Under the pieces are notes generated by a model. That model ran no database searches. It was not told the DNA's origin and worked only from the letters and a program-made list of their open reading frames with translations. This document shows, piece after piece, positions 33,059 through 38,216 of a stretch of DNA of 38,216 bases. Source of the DNA: Acidimicrobiaceae bacterium (GTDB lineage Bacteria; Actinomycetota; Acidimicrobiia; Acidimicrobiales; RAAP-2). A program made the translations under genes and the position numbers. The stretch lies in contig PKYA01000052.1 of the NCBI GenBank assembly GCA_003133545.1, positions 30,576 to 68,791 of the forward strand. The letters are read 5' to 3'. Position 1 is the first letter of the stretch; each line of letters opens with the position of its first letter.

Positions 33059-33110
33059 AAGGTCGTGGTAGCCGGCCGGCGGCGGCGGCGGCGAGATTCG
33101 CTGCCGGGGA

Positions 33111-33596
33111 TCAGGCGGCGACGTGGATGCCGTCGTGACGAAGGCCGCTCGGCTGGGTGATCGCGTCGTCCATCGTCTCCCAGACACTGCGCTCGACCAT
33201 CTGCCAGATCTTGCGCTCGACGGAGGGGGCGATCTCCAATATCGAACGGAATTCGCTCACCGTGCTCACGTAGACGGCGAGGTCGGTCAGCGCGGTGGCC
33301 GTCGTCGTGAAGGGCGTGCCGCTGAGCAGCTCCACGGCGCCCAGGAAGCTGCCCGTTCCCAGGTCTGCCACCTGGGCGATCCCATTGTCCGTCATGCGGG
33401 TCAGGCGAGCCTTTCCTCCGCCGATGATCATGAGCTGCCGAGGGTTCTGGCCTTCGCGCGTCAGCGCGGTGCCGTCGGTCAGCTGGAGCAGCGTCGTCAA
33501 GGAGCGAATCTGGCGCAGTTGCGCATTCGTGCATCCCGCGAAGAGTTCGAGGTCGCGCAGTGGCTTGATCTGAATCTGACCTCTGACCGTGTTCAT
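33111..33596 (-). CDS. Cyclic-nucleotide-binding-fold protein without HTH
   Basis: The 161-aa product is one Crp-type beta-roll domain: LRDLELFAGCTNAQLRQI, ALTREGQNPRQLMIIGGGKARL, GSFLGAVELLSGTPFTTTATA and a C-terminal helix. No helix-turn-helix follows. In the phosphate-binding cassette the usual Gly-Glu and Arg are replaced (LGAVELL and PFTTTATA), so canonical cAMP binding is doubtful. The ATG at 33596 has a GGAG site, and TATACT at 33642-33647 (minus strand) is a good -10 with two palindromes upstream. It may be a standalone sensor or partner for another protein. Confidence 0.82.
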   Translation of the reverse strand: MNTVRGQIQIKPLRDLELFAGCTNAQLRQIRSLTTLLQLTDGTALTREGQNPRQLMIIGGGKARLTRMTDNGIAQVADLGTGSFLGAVELLSGTPFTTTATALTDLAVYVSTVSEFRSILEIAPSVERKIWQMVERSVWETMDDAITQPSGLRHDGIHVAA

Positions 33597-33641
33597 GGAG
33601 GGCTCCGTTCTTGCGTCCGGCTTCGTTGTACCGGTGTCGCC

Positions 33642-33702
33642 AGTATAGCGGGATCATCTGTTAAACACATCGTCAGGTCCAAAAATATCTGTTATACAGA
33701 TA
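33642..33702 (-). promoter_or_regulatory. Promoter with two phased palindromic operator sites
   Basis: The minus-strand -10 TATACT occupies 33647-33642, giving a start near 33635. Upstream are two related palindromes sharing ATCTGTTA: an imperfect site with TGTTAAACA (33659-33667) and a perfect 7-3-7 one, TATCTGT-TAT-ACAGATA (33686-33702). Their equivalent bases are 31 bp apart, close to three helical turns, so both lie on the same DNA face. Centres are near -28 and -59. No good -35 hexamer is present, and the first site occupies that region. Confidence 0.6.
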
Positions 33703-33840
33703 GCTCCTCATCGCAATGCCCGAACGATCGGCTGGGCCGTGGGCAGGGTTCCGGGCGCGTCCGCGGAGGCGGGCTGTCGGTGGTGTCTGCGCGACCAGGG
33801 GAAGGAGGGCGGCATGGCCCTCGCCTCGGGCATATTCGGT

Positions 33841-33858
33841 GCGGCTCGTCCGAGCCGC
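33841..33858 (-). terminator. Hairpin after flotillin remnant
   Basis: The perfect 18-bp inverted repeat GCGGCTCG-TC-CGAGCCGC (practical stem 7 bp, 4-nt loop) begins 9 nt past the stop of the flotillin remnant. It lacks a clear T-run, as many actinobacterial terminators do. It lies in the 271-bp gene-free stretch 33597-33867, in which only this and the promoter sites stand out. Confidence 0.45.
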
Positions 33859-33867
33859 GCCAAGGGC

Positions 33868-34554
33868 CTACTTTTCGGGGTGTGACGGTCTCTGAATGGT
33901 GCCGAGCTCGTCTGGCAGGCCGGCCGCCCCGTTTTCCTTCACTGCGTTTTCCTTCACACCGTCGTCGCTCGGTTTCGCCGCGCTGGTGCTGGTCGCAGCG
34001 ACCGTCCGGCGCAGGGTGTCGTAAATGGCCAGACCCTGGCCCACGACCCCGGTGACCATTTCATTCACACCTTCAGACCCGTTGAGGACGGTCAGGTGGG
34101 AATCACGGATACCGTCTGCCGCCGCCTGGACCAGGTTGGGCAGTATCTCGATCAGCTTGTTGGCTGCGATGAGCGCCTGATTGCCCTCCGACAGGGCGTC
34201 GGCCCGCATATTGATCGCTTTGGCCTGTGCCTCGGCCACCGTGCGCTCCGCATAGGCGTCACCGTCAGCCTCGTGCTTCTTTGCGGTCGCGTCGGCCTCT
34301 GCTCTGATCTTCTCCGCGTCCGCCCCGGCCTCCGCGATCTTGCGCTGCCGGTTCGCTTCGGCCTCGGTCTGGAAATTGACGGTGTCCCGATTGGCTTCGG
34401 CGATCGTCCGCTGTTTGAACGCCTCCGCCTCGGTCACGGCCTTGACGCGGTCGCGATTGGCATCGGCCAGTGTCCGGGTCTTGTAGGCCTCGGCATCAGC
34501 CGGACGCCGCACTTCTGATTCGAGGCGTTTGCCAGAAGAGCATTCAGGCCTCCA
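33868..34554 (-). pseudogene. Flotillin remnant, N-terminal SPFH half missing
   Basis: The open frame reads as the C-terminal half of a flotillin: RRPADAEAYKTRTLADANRD, several AEANRD/AEAFKQRTIAEA coiled repeats (to ~110), then ALIAANKLIEILPNLVQAAADG and the GQGLAIYDTLRRTV end. The family-like match begins at LESEVRRPADA (near 34530), only ~25 bp after the NfeD-like stop. The membrane-hairpin and SPFH domain that normally precede it are absent. A GTG at 34512 could initiate a 214-aa soluble coiled coil, so a shortened product remains possible. The simplest reading is a deletion joining the 3' half to the NfeD gene end. Confidence 0.75.
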
Positions 34555-34767
34555 CTACGGGCATGGGGTGACCCTGACGGTCCTCCCCGAGAGGCAATCG
34601 ATCACGACGACGCGGGCGTTCTTTCCGACCGATTCGTCGCACACCGCCGAGAAGGATTCCGTCCCTCAGCGGACCGGGAGTAGCACCTCGCCCGATCGAT
34701 CGGCAGTGATGGCGAGCGTGACACGACCGATGGTCCCGACAAGTTCCTGATCGAGCTGCTCGGCCAT
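34555..34767 (-). pseudogene. NfeD-like OB-fold gene with in-frame TGA
   Basis: Reading from the ATG at 34767 gives MAEQLDQELVGTIGRVTL, then GEVLLPVR, a TGA codon (34668-34666), GTESFSAVCDESVGKNARV and VVIDCLSGRTVRVTPCP, ending at TAG (34557-34555). This is a short NfeD C-terminal beta-barrel: the expected consensus at the break is VRGGTE-F, so a Gly codon GGA changed to TGA would explain it. NfeD genes typically sit next to flotillin genes, as here. The start directly abuts the stop of the upstream membrane-protein gene. It may be a lesion, a sequencing error or (unlikely) readthrough. Confidence 0.72.
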
Positions 34768-35265
34768 TCAGCAACCACCCTTCGTCTGCTGCGCCGACCG
34801 CCGCAGCAGCGGGAGCGTGGCCAGGCCGAAGAGGGCCCAGCGCTTGTTGGTGGCCGAGATGTCGCGCAGAACCGAGAGCGCGGCGGCGGCGCCCCAGATG
34901 TAGAGGATGGCGTTGTAGGCCGGAAGCCGCGAGGCCTCGAGTCCCTCCGCCTCGGTCAGCACCGGAAAGCCCCATCGGTTCCGTCGCCAGGGCCAGAGCA
35001 GGAAGTGGACGACCGCCCCGGCCATCGAGGTGCCGGAGGCGACGGCGAGGAGCTTGTCCCACCGCTCGTCGCCACGCGCCGCCACCAGCATCCAGAGGGG
35101 GATTTGTGCTCCCCAGAGTGCGCCGGCGCCGCGCAGCCCGAATTCGGGCTGAAAGACGAGGCCTACCCCGCTGGACAACTCGAAGATGTGGTGGGCGGCG
35201 GTTCCCGAGCCAGCGATCACCGCCCAGGGCCGGCGTATTCGTCGAGCACCCGGTCTCTCTGTCAT
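34768..35265 (-). CDS. Small polytopic membrane protein, unknown function
   Basis: The 165-aa protein starts with a basic TERPGARRIRRPW stretch and has about four hydrophobic segments (residues ~14-38, 45-62, 70-90 and 115-138). A SGTAAHHIFELSSGVGLVF stretch forms the first. I do not recognise the family. The ATG at 35265 is used since the frame upstream is Pro/Gly-rich and crosses the C8G7 tract; CACAGT ends 6 nt before it and might serve as a leaderless -10. Its TGA is immediately followed by the ATG of the NfeD-like remnant, so the three genes were once one operon. Confidence 0.65.
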   Translation of the reverse strand: MTERPGARRIRRPWAVIAGSGTAAHHIFELSSGVGLVFQPEFGLRGAGALWGAQIPLWMLVAARGDERWDKLLAVASGTSMAGAVVHFLLWPWRRNRWGFPVLTEAEGLEASRLPAYNAILYIWGAAAALSVLRDISATNKRWALFGLATLPLLRRSAQQTKGGC

Positions 35266-35311
35266 GCGTTCACTGTGACGGACGACCGGCGGCGGCGAAA
35301 GGTGGTTGTCA

Positions 35312-35326
35312 CCCCCCCCGGGGGGG
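35312..35326. repeat. C8-G7 homopolymer inverted repeat
   Basis: Eight C then seven G in a row form a perfect self-complementary tract in the 110-bp gap between the membrane-protein start and the mannosidase stop. It could be a hairpin terminator for the mannosidase gene on the minus strand, a phase-variable tract, or an assembly trouble spot. Confidence 0.6.
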
Positions 35327-35375
35327 AGGGGTGGCACGACGCCGGCACGGCACCGGCTCCCCGGCATCTCGAGGG

Positions 35376-38177
35376 TCACGACGCATGGACATCAAGGGTG
35401 ACACTGGGCAACGGGGTAGCTCCCTGCGTCAGGTCGAAAGTGACCGCAAAGGTCCCCGGGTGCGGCGCGGTCAGGGTCAGAGCGATCGAGGGGCGAACCC
35501 CTGGGCCGCTGAGGGTCCCCGCATCCGGTGAGACGGTGATCCCGGTTGGCCCGGCGGCTCCGACCGGGCTGACGACGTGCCATGTCACCGGCGCTGCAGC
35601 GGCTGTTGACGTCGACTGGGCACCGAGTACGAAGGGCGTCGCGCTACCGGCGGACACGTCGAGCGCCCCCTCGGGCATGGTGAACGGGACCGCCGGCGCG
35701 GCGCCCTCGGAGAACGACGGGGGCGCCTCCGCCGCCGCCGCCCCCCACCGGGTGTCAGGGTGCTCGCCGAGCACGACGGACAGCGTCCCTCCGTCCGTGA
35801 GGACGGTCCCGGGGACCCACGGCTTGTCCCAGTGGCGCGAGGGGCGCGATCCGATGGCCAGGGCGGCACTTTGAATGAAGGTGTCGGGTGCCCGCGCGCC
35901 GACGATGGTGAGGGTGTGCCCGTTGCCCTCGACGATGCGGGCCCGGGGGAAGATCGGGCTGGTCATGGCCAGGTCGGCCACCCCGGGCGTTTCGGGATAG
36001 AGGCCCAGCGCGGACCAGACGTACCACGACGACAGCGCTCCCAGGTCGTCCTCGCCTGGCTCGTCCACCGGAGCGGCGGCGTAGAGCTGGTGCATGATCC
36101 GGCGCACGACTGACTGCGTCCCCCATGGTTCCCCGGCGTAGTCGTAGACGTAGGGAGCCGACATGGACGGTTCGTTCCCGGCCCAGTCATAGGGCGCGAA
36201 GCGGGTGGCGTTGAGGTGGGTGAAGAAGGCATTGAGCTTGCCCACCGCTGCCCCGTCGCCGCCCATCAGCCCGATGAGGGCGGCGAGGTTCTGGGGAACG
36301 GCCCAGGTGTACTGAATGGCGTTGCCTTCCTCAAACCCTTCCTGGGCGATCCCTTGGGCCTGCGCCGACGCGCTGGCCGGCTGGAACGCCGGCCCAGGGG
36401 GGAAGCTCCCGTCGGCCGTGCGCGCCGCCAGGTAGCCGGTGCTGGCATCGAACAGGTTCTGCCAGTTCTGCCCGCGCTTGGAAAAGGTCGCCGCCACAGC
36501 GCTGTTCCCCAGCGCCCGGGCGAGCTGCGAGATCGCGAAGTCATCGAGGGAGTACTCGAGCGTCTCGGAACCGCCCACGGTGTACGGGTAGGAGGTCTCG
36601 TCGTAGGTGAGCTGTGGCACCCAGCCTTGCGCTTCGTACTGCAGGAGGTTCTGACGCTCCACGATGAAGCCGGTGCCGGGGACCGTGGCGCCCCGGACCA
36701 TGAGGGAGAGCGCTTCTTTGACGTTGAACTGCCGCGCCCCATAGGCATAGGCGTCCGCTATCACCGCGTCGACCGAATCGCCGTCCCACTCGCCGGCGTC
36801 GGAGCCGGCGATGACCCACTTGGGCAAGAAGCCACCTTTGTTCTGCGCGGCATCGCGGAGCAACGACTGCATCATCTGGGAGGTGGGGCCGGGCAGCAAC
36901 AGAGCCAGGAGCGGCACTTCGGAGTGGTAGATGTCGCACTCGGAGAAATTCGAGTACTGCACCTGACCCGAATGGAGCGTGTGGATCTTGTTGTCGAAGC
37001 CGACGTAGTCGCCGTCGTCGTCGCTGAAGACCGACGGGAACAGCAGGGAATGGTACAGAGCGTTGTAGAAGGTGCGCTGGTCATCGCTGGAGCCGCCCGC
37101 GACGGCGACACGACCCAACAGTCCGTTCCACTCCGATGTGGCGTCTCCGGAGATCCTCTGGAAGCTCCAGCCTGGATCCTCCGCATCCAAGTTGGCCGTG
37201 GCCCCGGCCACCGATACGAAGGAGACGCCCACCTTTACCATGATCCGCCGGGCCGTCGCCCCGGGATGACCGAAGCGCACCCAGGCGCCGCAGTCTCCTG
37301 TCGCGCTGCCGCTGCAAGAGGCCTGCCCGCCTGACGCTCCGTTGTGCCAGGTCCCGCTGGCGCTGAACCTCTGTGAAAATCGCGCACTGAAATACAAGGT
37401 GTAGCTGCCCGGGATGCCGCAGAAGTCACCGCTGGTGACCGAGCCCACCAGCGCGTTGCTTCCGAGGACCTGGGCCCGGGAGTTGGTCGAGCCGTTGGCC
37501 GAGTCGCTGACCTTGAACAAGAGTTCGTCGCCTGCCGTAGGACCGTCGTTCTGGCCGGCGGGGACGGCAGGGAAGGTGAAGGCGGCCATGGCACTGCGGG
37601 TCGTCGCGGTGAGCCGCACCCCGATCCGTCGCGCCGGAGGCCCCTCGCCCAGGCTCACGGCATAGTTGCCCGCGCTGGCCCGTTCGTCGGCGTGGGTGAA
37701 CGGCTGCACCGCGGCGTCAGGGTCCGTGGGGAGCGCACCGACCACCGGCAAAATGGGGACGTCCCCGTAAATGGCGCACCCGTCACCCGACAGGTGGGTC
37801 AGGCTGAAACCGGAGATCTTGCTGTCGGCATAGTCGTAGCCCGAGCCGGTTGTGACTTGGCGGTCGGGCGAAGTATCCGGACTGAACTGCACCATGCCCA
37901 GAGGCACCGATGCGCCGGGGTACTCGCTGACGTTGCCGGGATTCGCCGTCCCGACTCCGGTCCCGTCCATCGGGTTCACCAGGCTCGCCGGCCCTCCGGC
38001 GCGGGCGCCGAGCGGCACTCCGAGGGCTGACCCCGGAACTCTCCCCGGTGCGGGCGCCGCCAGGGCGGCACGCGCCGCCACCGCCGGAGCGGTTGGGGGA
38101 ACAACAGCCCCGACTCCCACACCCGTGAACGCGGTCGCCGCGGCGATGGCACACCATTTCCGCGCGCGGACAGCCAT
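35376..38177 (-). CDS. Secreted GH92 alpha-mannosidase-like glycoside hydrolase
   Basis: The 933-aa protein starts with a signal peptide (MAVRARKWCAIAAATAFTG to ~35) and a Pro/Ala linker. The N-terminal beta-sandwich has PMDGTGVGTANPGNVSEYPG and VPLGMVQFSPDTSPD; the (alpha/alpha)6 barrel has SETLEYSLDD with putative acid Glu541 and GEDDLGALSSWYVWSALGLYP with putative base Asp710/711. GH92 enzymes are Ca2+-dependent exo-alpha-mannosidases that work with inversion. About 170 residues after ~760 form an extra Ala/Pro-rich, Ig-like tail (ITVSPDAGTLSGPG). The start is the ATG at 38177; no ribosome site is obvious. It suggests that this organism trims mannosylated polymers outside the cell. Confidence 0.93.
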   Translation of the reverse strand: MAVRARKWCAIAAATAFTGVGVGAVVPPTAPAVAARAALAAPAPGRVPGSALGVPLGARAGGPASLVNPMDGTGVGTANPGNVSEYPGASVPLGMVQFSPDTSPDRQVTTGSGYDYADSKISGFSLTHLSGDGCAIYGDVPILPVVGALPTDPDAAVQPFTHADERASAGNYAVSLGEGPPARRIGVRLTATTRSAMAAFTFPAVPAGQNDGPTAGDELLFKVSDSANGSTNSRAQVLGSNALVGSVTSGDFCGIPGSYTLYFSARFSQRFSASGTWHNGASGGQASCSGSATGDCGAWVRFGHPGATARRIMVKVGVSFVSVAGATANLDAEDPGWSFQRISGDATSEWNGLLGRVAVAGGSSDDQRTFYNALYHSLLFPSVFSDDDGDYVGFDNKIHTLHSGQVQYSNFSECDIYHSEVPLLALLLPGPTSQMMQSLLRDAAQNKGGFLPKWVIAGSDAGEWDGDSVDAVIADAYAYGARQFNVKEALSLMVRGATVPGTGFIVERQNLLQYEAQGWVPQLTYDETSYPYTVGGSETLEYSLDDFAISQLARALGNSAVAATFSKRGQNWQNLFDASTGYLAARTADGSFPPGPAFQPASASAQAQGIAQEGFEEGNAIQYTWAVPQNLAALIGLMGGDGAAVGKLNAFFTHLNATRFAPYDWAGNEPSMSAPYVYDYAGEPWGTQSVVRRIMHQLYAAAPVDEPGEDDLGALSSWYVWSALGLYPETPGVADLAMTSPIFPRARIVEGNGHTLTIVGARAPDTFIQSAALAIGSRPSRHWDKPWVPGTVLTDGGTLSVVLGEHPDTRWGAAAAEAPPSFSEGAAPAVPFTMPEGALDVSAGSATPFVLGAQSTSTAAAAPVTWHVVSPVGAAGPTGITVSPDAGTLSGPGVRPSIALTLTAPHPGTFAVTFDLTQGATPLPSVTLDVHAS

Positions 38178-38216
38178 AGGACGTCATGAACATAGCCCTA
38201 GGAGGGTGGTGTCTTT

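Noticed and set aside
33123-34055. 310-codon plus-strand frame across the Crp-fold gene and its promoter
   Set aside because: Antisense to a recognisable CNB domain and crosses AT-rich regulatory DNA; its product is unlike any family.

Overview
This window is high-GC DNA with tightly packed genes, and nearly every real gene has strongly GC-biased third codon positions. The content fits a free-living actinobacterium. It includes an F420/LLM-type flavin oxidoreductase, a HU protein with a long Lys/Ala/Arg tail, a DUF5522 protein, a P450 and likely leaderless starts. One DUF4190-like protein opens with a WWLASDGKWYPP segment, a signature I associate with Acidimicrobiia. That placement is an inference; no rRNA or marker gene is present to confirm it.

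Layout. Bases 1-1688 (minus): the 5' part of an archaeal-type riboflavin synthase (RibC-like), preceded by a membrane glycosyltransferase. Bases 2069-3370 (plus): an acyl-CoA dehydrogenase. Bases 9641-3376 (minus): a compact six-gene unit encoding an N6-adenine DNA methyltransferase, PPK2 polyphosphate kinase, LLM oxidoreductase, amidase, ChrR/DAD-like cupin and cytochrome P450. Its first gene diverges from a SAM methyltransferase across 22 bp that carry overlapping -10 hexamers on both strands. Bases 10466-15624: an AIM24-family protein, a coupled VOC/lipocalin-like pair (minus), a secreted COG4315-type protein with a Thr/Ser/Pro tail, and a Tat-exported BBE-like FAD oxidase.

Bases 15713-19059 hold the most unusual unit. 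It is a five-gene plus-strand operon with start/stop overlaps: an unrecognised 139-aa protein, three consecutive proteins each apparently built from two YbjQ/DUF74-like domains (six domain copies), and an NTF2/SnoaL-like protein. A TACAAT hexamer lies 7 nt before the first start codon. Its function is unknown.

Bases 19121-21717 (minus): a zinc alcohol dehydrogenase coupled to the DUF4190-like membrane protein, then DUF5522 and HU. Bases 21929-33058 look like a catabolic island for a hydrophobic ring or acyl substrate. It has a Baeyer-Villiger-type monooxygenase, Mug-type DNA glycosylase, [2Fe-2S] ferredoxin and Rieske oxygenase (minus); a 2-oxoacid dehydrogenase E1 alpha/E1 beta pair with a free-standing lipoyl domain (plus); a frameshifted thiolase and an amidohydrolase (minus); and an acyl-CoA ligase (plus). 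Two intergenic regions here carry palindromic operator candidates.

Bases 33111-35265 (minus) hold a cyclic-nucleotide-binding-fold protein without DNA-binding domain, preceded by two phased palindromes; the decayed remains of an NfeD-flotillin pair (NfeD with an in-frame TGA, flotillin missing its N-terminal half); and a small membrane protein. Bases 35376-38177 (minus) encode a secreted GH92 alpha-mannosidase. I see no rRNA, tRNA, CRISPR array, insertion sequence or prophage gene.
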